Of a DNA stretch of 64,000 bases, positions 30,979 through 43,079 are shown in pieces (position 1 is the first letter of the stretch; each line of letters opens with the position of its first letter). The DNA is taken from contig JAACJM010000189.1 in assembly GCA_013368315.1 (NCBI GenBank), forward strand, positions 62,001 through 126,000. Direction: 5' to 3'. Both the position numbers and the translations under genes were made by a program. The notes beneath the pieces are model-generated. The model was not told the DNA's origin, ran no database searches, and worked only from the letters and a program-made list of their open reading frames with translations. This DNA is from Tetrapyrgos nigripes. Taxonomy: Eukaryota > Basidiomycota > Agaricomycetes > Agaricales > Campanellaceae.

Positions 30979-33900
30979 ATGGGGAACGTTCAGTCAGGAT
31001 TGGCCTTGACGCGTACCACTGGTGCCTTGGACTCCTTCATTTCTGAGCTAGGAACCGACATAACCTACGAGAAAAGGTGTGCTTTCTTGCTTTCCTATTC
31101 AACTCATTCTCATACCTTCCATGAAGCCTTGGTTCCTCTCGTTTCCTCAAAACAGTGAAGTGTCGACACCGCAATGGATATTTGATCGTAAAGGTCTTCA
31201 TCAAGCCAGATCCTGGGTTAACGTTGAGGAATTATACGCGAAGGCTTAAACGTGCGTGTTTGAAACGAAGTTGAAGGCTGAATGTCACCAATGACTTTGT
31301 GGAACAGTTGACCGTGAAGCACTCCAAGATATTGCGAATGTGTACAACTACCAATCCTTTGTCGAAACAGACAAAGCAGGCTACATCATAAGACAATGGG
31401 TAGCAAGTAATCTATACGATACGATTAGGTGCGTTTCGTGCCCGGTTCTTTTCGCAGCGCTGGGCTAAAGGAAGAGTCGTGATTTAGCACAAGACCGTTC
31501 CTGAGTGTCATCGAAAAGAAGTGGATTGTCTTTCAACTTCTTACTGGCCTACGAGATGCAAGGAATCGTAAAGTATCTCATGGAGACATCAAATCCGAGA
31601 ACATCCTCGTCACTTCCTGGAACTGGGTTTATCTATCCGATTTCGCTTCTTACAAACCAGCATACCTCCCACTTGATGACCCATCAGACTTTTCATTCTT
31701 CTTCGACACATCAGGGCGACGGACTTGCTATATTGCACCTGAGCGGTTTTATACTGCGGCTAGCAATCCAGAGATTAGTGCGAAAAAGTCTAGACTTGCG
31801 TTGGAAGAACATGGAGGGAAGAGGGATGGAAAGGTTACTGAAGCTATGGATTGTTTCAGTGTTGGATGCGTTATAGCCGAACTCTTCCTCGAGGGCGCTC
31901 CTCTCTTCACATTGAGCCAACTCTTCAAATATCGAGAAGGAGAATACAACGTCGACACGCTTCTCAGTGTTATAGAGGATGAAGGTGTCAGAGTGAGTCC
32001 ATACATCCTCTTTGTCTCTCATAACCTCGATAAATCAATGGCAGCTAACGAATCATAGTAGAACATGATCAAACGGATGATCGACCTCGACCCCGCCTCT
32101 CGACCTACCTTTGAGAGTCTCCTACACACTTCACGAGGGACAGTCTTTCCCGAGTCCTTCTTCAGCTTTTTACACAACTACGTCTCCTCTATCAACGAAC
32201 TCTCCGCCAATTCGCCCTTTTCAACAAACGTACCTCCACCGCCTCCTACGTCCGCGATACCCACACCTGGTATTCCTCCCTCAGCGTCTGGTACTGGTGT
32301 CGGGACGGGACTTCGACCGAGTTCGTCTGCTGCTGCAGGGTTGAATTCGAATTCCCATGTAGCTACGGGAGCGGGAGCAGGGGCTGGGACGGGGACTTCA
32401 CCTGCACCGAGTGATCTTTTGCCTAGTGATTCAGATCATAGAATGGAGAGGTTATGGAGCGATTTTGATAGCGTCGAGCCGTACTTGGTTGAGGATACGG
32501 TAGAGGATACGGTGAAGATGGATGTGAAGATTGATTATAATTCGTCGGCGAGGAGTTCGAAGCCTTTCCAGGTGGGTACTATTTCTCCTTCCTTTTTCTT
32601 GTTCTTCACAGCCCTTAACTAAAATCATACACACCACACCATTTACATCCCCACAGGACATCCTTCCCATCGAACTCTGTATCCCCAATCGTGACTCCAA
32701 ACTTTCCAGTGTCATCCAAACAGGATTGCGAGCAACCACTGACGGGCCAGCTCTCATCATCCTCGCGCTAGTAACAGCGAATATACGAAATTGTTCTTTA
32801 CCGAGTTCAAAGATCCGAGCGTTGGATGTGTTTTTAGCACTGTCGCCACATTTGACGGATGAAGCGAAATTGGATAGGATGGTTCCGTATATAGTGGAAC
32901 TTTTACATGATGAGGCTCCTGGGGTAAGGGTTGCCGCGGTTAGGGGTTGGTGCAGGTTGTGAGTGGGATTTTTCATTTTTCTTTCTGGATTTGGATGTGA
33001 TGCTCATTCCTTTTTTGTACGACAGCTCATGCTAGTAACAGTCATCACACCCTCCAATGCAGCAATATTCCCAGAGTACATCATACCCAACATCAAATAC
33101 CTAGTCGAAGACCCTGAAGTGTCTGTCAGAGCGACTTATGCGCAGTGTATAGTCCAGCTTGCAGAGACAGCAGTGAGGTATTTGGAGATGGGACAAGCGC
33201 TGAAGGCACATGGGTCGTTTAAGATGTCGCCTGAGTCGCAAGAGTATGATAATTATGAGGTGGGTTTGGATGTTTGATGTTTGTGTCGTATCATGTCCTA
33301 ACACAAATATCTTTATCCCTTTCTCGCCTGTAGGTATCCTACGACACCCGAATACAAGACCTCCAAAACAGCATCCAAGACCACCTCTCCGCACTCCTTA
33401 TGGATCCATCCAGCATTGTTAAACGTGCTGTCTTACACGACATTTCGTACCTCTGCATCTTGCTAGGAAGGCAAAAAACCAACGACGTGTTGTTGAGCCA
33501 TATGATAACCTATTTGAATGATAGAGATTGGTTATTGAGATACGCATTTTTCGAGAGTATAGTAGACGTAGCGGCTTGTGCGGGAGGTAGGAGCTTGGAG
33601 GAGTACATTTTGCCGTTGATGGTTCAGGCGCTTTCGGGTGAGTTACAGTCTTCGATTTCTAGGATTGGATTTGACCTTGTTGGTAGATGTGGAAGAAAGT
33701 GTCGTAGCGAGGGTATTGACTGCTTTGACGAGTCTTTGCGAGTTGGGACTGTTTCAGAAGATGAGGATATGGGAGTTGATGAGTTCTACGCTGGGTTTTT
33801 TGTATCATCCGAATATATGGATACGACAAGGTGGGTTCCGTTCAAAGCTCTATACCTCTAGCTTGATCTGATTGACTGATTCGCACTTTTACAGGTGCAG

Positions 33901-36900
33901 CAGCGTTCATAGCTTCTGCAGCCAAACATCTTCCTCCAAGTGATAATTGGTGTATCCTCTACCCTTCGTTGAGACATTTGCTCAAGTCAGATGTGGTAGA
34001 AATTGATGAGCAGAGTTTGTTGAGTGCGATGAAGCCTCCGGTAAGTCATATCATTTTTCCTTTTCTTGCTCTTTGTTTTTGTCATGGTATTGACGTTTTC
34101 GTTTTCCTTGACGCTGTAGATTCCCCGCCGCGTCTTTGATGCAGCTGTTCAATGGGCAATGAAAGCTGATAAAGCAAGTTGGTGGAGAGGAGGACGGAAG
34201 GGTAGTAGTGGCAGTGCTGTGAATTCGGCTGGGAGTAGTAGACAAGAGTCTCCTCGAGAAAGTGTTGTATCGATACGCAAGACTGGGACGGCTATTTCGA
34301 GGAATATGTCCGAAGAGTGGGTTCTTCCTTTTCACTTCTGTTTTGAAATTTAATTTGCTGACACTGGGTTTTGCTGAAATTAGTGATGAATCCAATTACA
34401 AGAAACTTCAGCAGATTGGGATGACGCCGAGTGAAGAGACGAAACTGGTGCTGATGAAGGATTATATTTTGAAGCTAGCAAACGCCATTGCTAGGTGTGT
34501 TGTCACTGTTTGTCATACTCTCTGGCGTCCGTCTGATCTGTTGTTTTTATGAAGTTTCTCCTCTCGCTCAAGCCTAGAACCGGAAGCCGAGAAGTCCTTG
34601 AAGATCATAGGCGACGTTGAGCTACCCAAACTCGGGGTCGTTCCCCAAACCGTCTTCCTCAAGTCCAGCGCCTCTGAGCTCTCTTTGGTCACGTCTCGCA
34701 GTTTTCGCCGTCCATTGGATCTCTTACGTTCTCCCATCGTGCCTGGGTCCCCTCGAAGGACGTTCAGTGATGTTGGTTCTCATCACGGTGGTGCTCAAGC
34801 TCCGTTTGAGGAGTTACGTCGTCGACTTGCAACGATCAATGGTTCTGCTTCTTCTTTGGGTATCGCCCAAGGCCATTTGCAGACACCTCCACGAAGTAGT
34901 GCTGTTTCGCCTATAGGTGTGCCTGCTACTGGGTCTTCGTCCTTGGCTTTTGCTCCTTCGGGTCCTTTGTCACCTGTACCAATGGACAGCAGAGAGAAGG
35001 ATAAGGACAAGGATAGAGACACACGACTAGCACCAATAGATCGTCCTGGAAGCCCAACCGAATCAGTTGTATCCACCGCCAACTCGATGTCTTTCCGACC
35101 ACTTAGCCGGATGCAACCTGGGAGTATGAGCATCGATGGGCAGACTCTGAGTCAAAAAGCTGCACCTGCTGTGGGTTCGTCCAAGACGAATGCATTGGGG
35201 TTGTTGGATTCGCATTTGCAGGCACAGTCAGTATCTGCGGCGAGATCAGATGTGTCACCTGAGAGGTCTGGGAGGGCTTCGCCTGTGCCGCTTTCGAGTT
35301 CTGTTTCGCAGACGGTGACGATGACGCCTGCAGTGAAGCCTGTGAGGCCGAGGATTGGGTTGAATCCTATTTCGACATATGGTGAGTACAGTTCATTTAA
35401 GCCAGTGTGTCTTGTTTAAAGGCTCAATCGTTGTTCTAGATGGTCAAGAAGCCGGCATCAACCACCTCTTGGAAAACCTCTATCTCGACAACAACCGTGA
35501 ACTGCAGAATGATTTCGGTCCCAAAGTCCACGAAGGTCCAGTTCGGCGACGTAATCCAGTCAGACATACCTTCGTCTCTCGTGACGGGTCAGCTCGCAAA
35601 ATGGATACAACTCTCATCGCTCATCTTCACTCTCACTCCGATACCGTCACTGGATTGGCTGTATCGCCCGACCACATGTTTTTCGTCTCTTCCTCTGACG
35701 ATAAAACTGTCAAAGTTTGGGATACAGCGAGACTAGAGAGGAATGTGACGAGTAAACCGAGGCACACGTACGGACAACATCATGCGAGGGTGAAATGTGT
35801 GTGTATTTTGGAAGGTGTACATTGTTTTGCTAGTGCGGCGGATGATGGGAGTTTGCATGTTGTGAGAGTACATGTGTCGCAGACGGGGACGTTGCCCAAG
35901 TATAGCAAGTTGCAGGTTATTAGGGAACATAGAGTTGAGACGATTGGGGAGTATATTACGGGAATGCAGCATTATAATACAGGTATGTGGAAGTTTTATC
36001 TTTGGGGAAGGATGTTCTGACTGAGGATGACTATGCTGCCTTCCTTCGTAGATGCTTCATCAAATTTGGTCTACACAACTACCCACTCTGTGATTACCAT
36101 ATTGGACCTGCGGACGATGAGGATACTGCAGACGATGGAGAACCCGAGACAGTATGGTCCCATTACTTGCCTCTGCATAGATCGCAGACGGTCCTGGATC
36201 CTGGTCGGTACATCCACTGGAGTGCTTACCTTATGGGACCGAAGGTTCGGGTTATTGCTCAAAAGTTGGCACGTCGGTGTTTCTTCAACTGGTAGATCCG
36301 TCAGGATACATCAATGCGTCGTTCACCCTTCCAAAGGCAGAGGCAAATGGGTCATAGTCACTGTCGAGGCTTCGAAAAGAAGTACAGACCGAACCTCCAC
36401 TATCATGGCTGAGGTATGGGATATCGAAAAGTCGGTGTTGATGGAGACGTTTGTGGTTCGTAGAGGATCCACCTCAGAGACTGCAGACGAGCCTCATGAG
36501 CTTACTGGAGTTGATGCGGATACTAGTCCAGCAGCTGCTATCGCTGCTTTGATCAAGTCTAGACAAGCTGGAGAGGATTCATCCGAAAAGCGGTCTCAGC
36601 TCACGGGAGTGGGAGGAACGCAGACTTTGTTACCGCCTCCTGCTGCTGATGCGCGTGCAGTTGTGGTTGGGATGGAGTTTGGTGGGCATACGGCGTTCCA
36701 TAGGTCGGATTTGATGGAAATGGGCCCAGAGTCGCCGTCAAGGAATAATTGGAGGGGTTTCATGCTCACTGGATCTGATGATAGAAAGATTAGGTTGTGG
36801 GATTTGGGAAAGGTTGAGAGGTCGTCGATACTCTGTGGGATGGAAAATGAGGTGGAGAAACCAAGTTTCAGGTTCGTTTTTGGTGTTTCATGCCTGACTT

Positions 36901-37161
36901 GTGCTGACATGGCCTTGCAGCTCTTTGACGAGCGCAACTGCTTCGAGGTTTATTGAGACGTGGCCTGAGCCAGGGTCTAGTCAAAACAATCGACCTTCAC
37001 AGCGTATATCGTTGATTACGCATAATCAGCAGAACTTGTTGAAATCTCATCAAGATATCATAACTGCGCTTGCGTGTATAGACTCTCCGTTCCGTGGTGG
37101 AATTGTCAGTGGTGACAGGGCAGGAGTTATCAAGGTGTGGAGGGCTGAGGCGATAGATTAG
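30979..37161 (+). CDS. VPS15: VPS15-like protein kinase/scaffold of the VPS34 PI3-kinase complex
   Basis: About 18 exons. The start MGNVQSGLALTRTT keeps a Gly-2 that is myristoylated in this family. A divergent kinase domain follows: VKVFIKPDPGLTLRNYTRRL, then HGDIKSENILVTSWNW (catalytic loop) and LSDFASY, where DFG is replaced by DFA as in known Vps15 proteins, and FFDTSGRRTCYIAPERF. HEAT-type helices fill the middle (VSVRATYAQCIVQLAE), then a disordered Ser-rich linker (about 34600-35380) and WD40 repeats to the end (AHLHSHSDTVTGLAVSPD; LTGSDDRKIRLWDLG; IVSGDRAGVIKVWRA). The complex makes PI3P for endosomal sorting and autophagy. One break: at 32943-32946 a run of four G appears one base short of the frame that would restore the conserved helix (see findings). 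It lies head-to-tail with the ThrRS gene, 207 bp apart. Confidence 0.95.
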
Positions 37162-37368
37162 CGTTTCCTTTTTTTATTCTTTCTTCTTTCTTCTTTTTTC
37201 CGCTTTCGCTCTTTCTTCGGATGATACTTCTGTAGATATCGTATGCATGTATTTATAGCTACACTGATAATGAGTAACTCGGATATTCTAGACGGGGCAA
37301 CTGTGTGAAGGAAATTTATCGATGAAGGAATTTACAATTTTGGAAATAGTCATCGTGACTCGGTTTGG
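37162..37368. promoter_or_regulatory. Short spacer between VPS15 and the ThrRS gene
   Basis: 207 bp that must hold the 3' end of VPS15 and the promoter of the downstream gene. It is T-rich at its start; no specific element was identified. Confidence 0.4.
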
Positions 37369-40300
37369 ATGCTGGCCCATAGATCTCTTCTTTCTCCCTA
37401 TCTTCGTGTCAGATCACTAGCTCGCCACGTCCGTCCCCGATATTCCCTTCTCAGATTCCCTCAACCCCGTTATTGCAGCGCAATGACCACCCCAGTCGCC
37501 TCTACCTCTCAGCCTATCGCCCCGCAGAAAGAGAAAGCAGCTAAGAAGGCAAAAGCTACCTCTGATTCGGCGTATCCTCTTGAAGTACGCAAGTCCTTAT
37601 AATGGCCAATGATATTGCCTCTCAATGTCTCATGTCTAGCTCCAACCACCTCCAGAATTCTTCGAACACCGTATCAAACTCTTTGAACAACTCAAGGCTG
37701 AATACGACGAGGCGATCAAAGGTGAGGATCTCTCGGATAACGTATCGTATCTTTCCTAATGCGAGCTGTATAGCTAAACCTCGCGAGGAGATCACCATCA
37801 CGCTGTTGGATGGAAATGAACGAAAAGGAACGAGCTGGGAGACTAGTCCTATGGATGTTGCGAGAGAAATCTCGAAGAGTCTTTCGGAAAAGTTAGTTAT
37901 TGCAAAGGTGCGTGTCTCTGCAGTGACGCTGTGTGCTAGTGGAGGTCTTTTTCTGACTTTTACGCTGTGCAGGTGGATGGAGAAGTTTGGGATCTTGAAA
38001 GACCCCTAGAAGCTTCATGTAAACTGGAGTTACTCGATTTCGACCATCCTGAAGGTGCGCTGCCGTCTTGTTGGTATCATTATCAGCCTTCTCATCCCAT
38101 ATTCCACAGGAAAACGCGTTTTCTGGCACTCGTCTGCACACGTCTTGGGAGAAGCTGCTGAACGTCACTATGGTTGCCATCTGTGTCTAGGCCCTCCAAC
38201 GGAGGATGGTTTCTTCTATGAAATGGGTATCCAGGACAGGTGCGTGTTCCAATTTTTCCGAATAGCTCATTGCACTAATACTGCAGATTATTATTAGACC
38301 CGTGACGAATACCGATTACCCTGCTTTGGAGAAGGTAGCAGAAATGGCCATCAAAGACAAGCAAAAGTTTGAGCGTCTCGTTGTATCGAAGGAGAACTTG
38401 CTGAAAATGTTTGGTGTGCGTGCCTTGCCATTCTTTGCTTCCAATCTTTGTTGACCCAGGTTGTACAGTACAACAAATACAAAAGGTACCTCATTGAGAG
38501 CAAGGTTCCCGATGGCACTTCTACAACTGTCTACCGTTGCGGTCCTATGATCGACCTTTGTGTTGGTCCCCATATCCCTCACACTGGAAAGATTAAGGCC
38601 TTCATGGTCACCAAAGTGCGTGTTCTTTTCTCACTTCCAATTCCCCAAATCTAACAAGTCTTTCTCTCCCTTATCCAGAACTCTGCATCCTACTTCCTCG
38701 GAGACGCAAACAACGATTCCCTGCAACGTATCTACGGTATTTCCTTCCCCGACAAGAAACAGTTGACCGAATACAAGGCTTTCCTCGCCGAGGCTGCTAA
38801 ACGTGATCACCGCAAGATTGGAAAAGACCAGGAGCTTTTCTTCTTCAATGACCTTAGTCCGGGAAGTTGTTTCTTCCTTCCTCATGGTACTCGTATATAT
38901 AATACTCTGTTAGAGCTTATGAGGGTGAGTCGTAGTGTCTTTTTCTCAAGATACCCTAACCTTTCTTCTTCTAGTCCGAGTACTGGAAGCGTGGCTATCA
39001 GGAAGGTATGTCGACAATCCTCTTATCAACTCATGACACAGGCTAATCAACATCGTTTCCTCAGTCATTTCTCCCAACATGTTCAACAGTAAACTCTGGG
39101 AAACCTCTGGTCACTGGCAAAACTACGCTGAAGGCATGTTCACTCTCGACATCGAAAAGGAAAAATGGGGTCTTAAGCCGATGAACTGTCCCGGTCATTG
39201 CCTCATCTTCGACTCGAAAGATAGAAGTTACAGAGAGCTTCCTATCCGTATGGCGGAATTTGGTATCATCCATAGAAATGAGGCTTCTGGTGCTCTTACA
39301 GGGTTGACGAGAGTGAGGAGGTTTATGCAGGATGATACGCATGTGTTTTGTATGCCGTCTCAGGTGAGCCATTTGTTTTTCTTTCTTGTTTGGGTTTGGG
39401 ATGAAGAAGATTGACTATCGTGTGTTTGACAGCTTGAAGAGGAGATTAGTGCTCTTTTCGACTTCATGCAGCATATATACGGTCTATTCGGCTTCGAGTT
39501 CTATCTCGAGCTTTCTACCCGTCCCGAAAAGTTCTTGGGTGAGATCAAGACCTGGGACGTTGCAGAAGAGGTGCGTACCGTTCTTCAGGCCCGTCATACA
39601 CCATACACCATCCACGCAACTCACACTCAACCCCTCATCCCAGCAACTCAAAACAGCCCTCGAAAAACACTACCCCGGCAAATGGGAACTCAACCCAGGG
39701 ACGGTGCCTTCTACGGTCCCAAAATCGACATCACGATTCGTGATGCCCTCAAGCGATCTTTCCAATGTGCTACCATCCAACTGGACTTCCAACTTCCCGA
39801 GCGCTTCAACTTGAAGTATCGATCAGCGGAGGACTTTGGTAATCCAGACAAACCGGCGTCGAGGCCTGTGATCATTCATAGGGCGATTTTGGGTAGTTTG
39901 GAGAGGTTTATTGCGATTATTACGGAGCATTTCGCGGGCAAATGGTATGTGGATTTGTTCTACGTTTAATGCGTCTTGGAGGTGCTGATGATTTGCTATT
40001 ATTGAAGGCCTTTCTGGCTCTCACCCCGTCAAGTGGTCGTCATCCCTGTTGCAGCTCCCTATGTGCGTAATATTTTTGTTCAAGTTCTACTTGTTTCTGA
40101 CAATAACAACTCTGGTTTACAGAAAGACTACGCTAGCGAAATTGCCAACAAGTTGACTTCGCTGGGCATGTATGCCGACGTAGATAACAGTGATAACACA
40201 CTGCCCAAGAAGATTCGTAATGGCGAGATTGCACAGTACAACTTTATTCTGGGTATGTCTCCCTTTGTCTCCCTTTCTTTCTTATCTAACCACACTCCTG

Positions 40301-40510
40301 ATTCCAATTTACTTTTTCTCTCTCTCCGCAGTCGTCGGTCAAGAAGAACTCGATGCCCGTTCTGTCAACGTTAGAAACCGTGATGACGTTGGGACGAAAA
40401 ACAAGGGCGAGATGGTTCCTCTGGATACTGTCATTGAGAAGTTTTTGGATTTGAAGAACTCGAAGAGGTTGGAGAATAGATTTGCTACTGACTCTTCAGC
40501 TCAAGCATAG
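37369..40510 (+). CDS. Threonyl-tRNA synthetase (class II), probably cytosolic and mitochondrial
   Basis: About 13 exons. The first 38 residues are rich in Arg, Leu and Ser and lack acidic residues, like a mitochondrial presequence; an in-frame second ATG at 37483 ([10 protein letters not shown]) would give a cytosolic form. Then come a Lys/Ala-rich linker, a TGS domain ([20 protein letters not shown]), and the editing domain with [10 protein letters not shown] and the [12 protein letters not shown] metal-site motif. The aminoacylation core has [25 protein letters not shown], motif 2 ([19 protein letters not shown]) and motif 3 ([13 protein letters not shown]), and the anticodon-binding domain ends the protein. 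It attaches Thr to tRNA-Thr. All catalytic blocks are intact. Confidence 0.95.
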
Positions 40511-40746
40511 AGCTCGTGTACTGCTGCATACTATTGGTAGTCTCGTCATTCCCGTCGCTGTCGTTGTCGTTTTGCTAGAGATACCTACATAGTTGAAAAG
40601 CGCCTGACGTGTAGAGTGTACTACTATCTCAGAAATAAACCCTTATCCTTATTTTCTTTCAAATGCAAAGTCGCTGTCAGAGGACCAAACAAACAAACAA
40701 CTCTTTGTCCTCAAGGTCACCGTCAGTCTGCGTCAAGAACAACAGC

Positions 40747-42861
40747 CATGAGTAACGACCCTCCGAGCAAGGTTGTCTTTGGTATGTTCCTACTTTCTTC
40801 TTCGATATCTTCGTGTTTTCTGAAAAATAGACATTTGTAGTCGGAAATGTTCCATACAACATGGGAGAGGAAAGTCTTGATCGCGTCTGGTTGGAAGATG
40901 AGACTGATGAGTGAGGGTATACAGGAGCAGCTTATCGACGTGTTCAAATCGGTTGGGGAGGTAATTGGCTTCAGGTATGCTTTCTGTCTTTTTGGTCCTT
41001 TATTTTCATGACTTGCGATGAAAGTGTTTCGATACCGCTGGGGTAACTCACTACACTGGTATCGAGATACTTTCATCATGCCACGGCAGTATGGGACCCT
41101 CCTGCAATGTGGTGTCGTAGCAGAACCTAATCCAATTCACCTTTTCCATTCTCTACCTTGTTTCCGCGGCGTGAGCAGGCTCGTCTTCGACCGTGATACT
41201 GGCAAACCAAAAGGCTATGGATTTTGTGAATTCGCGGGTACGGACGGAAACCTTTTTCCTCGTTATGCAAATCTGCAACAGTTGTCTGACTTTATGGCAT
41301 CGTTCATGTTTTCACCTCAAATCTTCAAATGCAATACCGACTCAAACTCGCAATACGACGACTGTCGAAATTATCTTATCTCATTTGTGATGTGACCGAC
41401 CGCCTAAACACGCGATATTGATGCCTTTCTCCAATGCTTGGTGTGATGCAATGCACCACCATTCAACAACCGTATCATCACCGATGGTTGTCTTTCCGAC
41501 ACAACAAACAACGGCAATGCCTTTCACGGTGGTTAGACCATGAAACAGCGATGTCAGCTGTCCGCAACCTCAACAATTTCGAAGTCGGAGGTCGACCGCT
41601 ACGCATAGACCTAGCAGATTCCGACCCTTTACTCGAAGGCAAAACAACGGTACGGGGTGAGCTTGTTGACACTGGCGGTGGAGGTTGGCATCGAGGGAGC
41701 AATAGTTATAGTAACGAATCTATTGGTTCTGGTTCCAAAGACTCCAACCCAAATGCGAACTCAATACTCGCGAATTTGCCTCTCGGTCAATCAATACCAC
41801 CAGGCTCTTCAGCTATGGATGCTATTAGCACGCTGCTGGCGACGATTGGACAGAGGGAGATGATGGATGTGTTGGCGCATATGAAGGTGGGTATCAAAAA
41901 TTATATTGTATGATAAGCAAACTGACAAACCTACGAAATCTTTCTTTTCATCCATTAACACCCATTCCTCTCTCCACCCTGTCATGTATCCCTTCATCCT
42001 TCACCCAACAGGCCTTCGTAATAACCCACCCAGAACAAGCCCGTACCCTCCTTTCCGCACACCCACAATTAGCTTATGCCCTTTTCCAAGCTCTCGTCCT
42101 AAATCGCGTTGTAGACGAATCGATCTTACAACGAATGTTAGCAGCCACAGGCGCTTCCGCGAGACTCCAGCAAAACCCTGGTCCCCAAGCTCCAGGCCAG
42201 GCACCTCCCCCCGGTGCTCTTCATGCACCAACACCCACCGTACCTCATCCCCAACAAGCACCTGCATCTTACCCTTCATCATATCCACCTCCATTCATAC
42301 CCAGCATGCCACCACCAGGTATACCACCCACACCACCCAACGCCATCCCGCCTTACAGTGCCGCGCCTCCAGGTCAATTTCCACCGTACAGCTCGATGCC
42401 TCCTCCGTCTGCCATGTTTCCTCATGCAGTTGCGTATTATGGTGCACGACCTGGTGGGCCTGGCGCAGTGTCTACTCCACCGCCGGGATCGGGGACACCT
42501 GTCGGATCTGCGTCTGTACCTCCACCAAATCCAAACTCGCCTTTGAAGAGTCCTCTAGAAGCCTCGATGCCACAAGTTCCGGGAAACATACCAGAGGCTC
42601 AGAGGGTTGGTGTTTCTTTTCTTCTTTCCCTTCCTTCGGTACTTATGCTGGTGGGTTTTTAGCAAATGTTAATGCAAGTCCTAAGCATGACTCCGGATCA
42701 AATCAAGTCGTTGCCAGAGGCGGATCAGACTGCTATTCTGCAATTGGTGAGTGCTGTGTGCTTTTGAACTTGGAGGATTGTTTGCTGACTCTTCGTACTC
42801 CCCTTCCTCTTACTCTGCTTTCCCTTCTCAGCGAGCCCAACTTATCCCAAATGCACCTTGA
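40747..42861 (+). CDS. CstF64 / Rna15-like pre-mRNA 3'-end cleavage factor
   Basis: Several exons encode an N-terminal RRM: RNP2 VGNVPYNM, helix QLIDVFKSVGEVIGFR, RNP1 KGYGFCEF, and a last strand GGRPLRIDLADSDP. A hinge domain follows (AMDAISTLLATIGQREMMDV, then HPEQARTLLSAHPQLAYALF), which in CstF64 binds CstF77 or symplekin. Next is a Pro-rich stretch (about 42180-42540) and a C-terminal domain (MLMQVLSMTPDQIKSLPEAD, ending ILQLRAQLIPNAP). The factor binds U/GU-rich RNA downstream of poly(A) sites. Introns of about 200 and 300 nt cut the RRM, long for this genome. The intron after VGNVPYNMGE starts with GA instead of GT (see findings). Confidence 0.93.
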
Positions 42862-43079
42862 GGATTGTATGTAGTGTCGCGTCCATCTGTGGGTAGAGAC
42901 TAAGATATGCGTCGTGTACATAAAAGCTACTTACACTCTATACTCGGTGAACCTCTCACTATTATCTCTAGTTTTTACTTTTCCAAATTCGAAGATTCGC
43001 ATCGACGTCATTTCAGGTTGATGAGAAAAAGAACGAGGTCGACAACGTCAACACTGTACCTGCACCACCAACATCATCA

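Noticed and set aside
36071..36937. Minus-strand frames within VPS15
   Set aside because: Antisense shadows of WD40-encoding exons.
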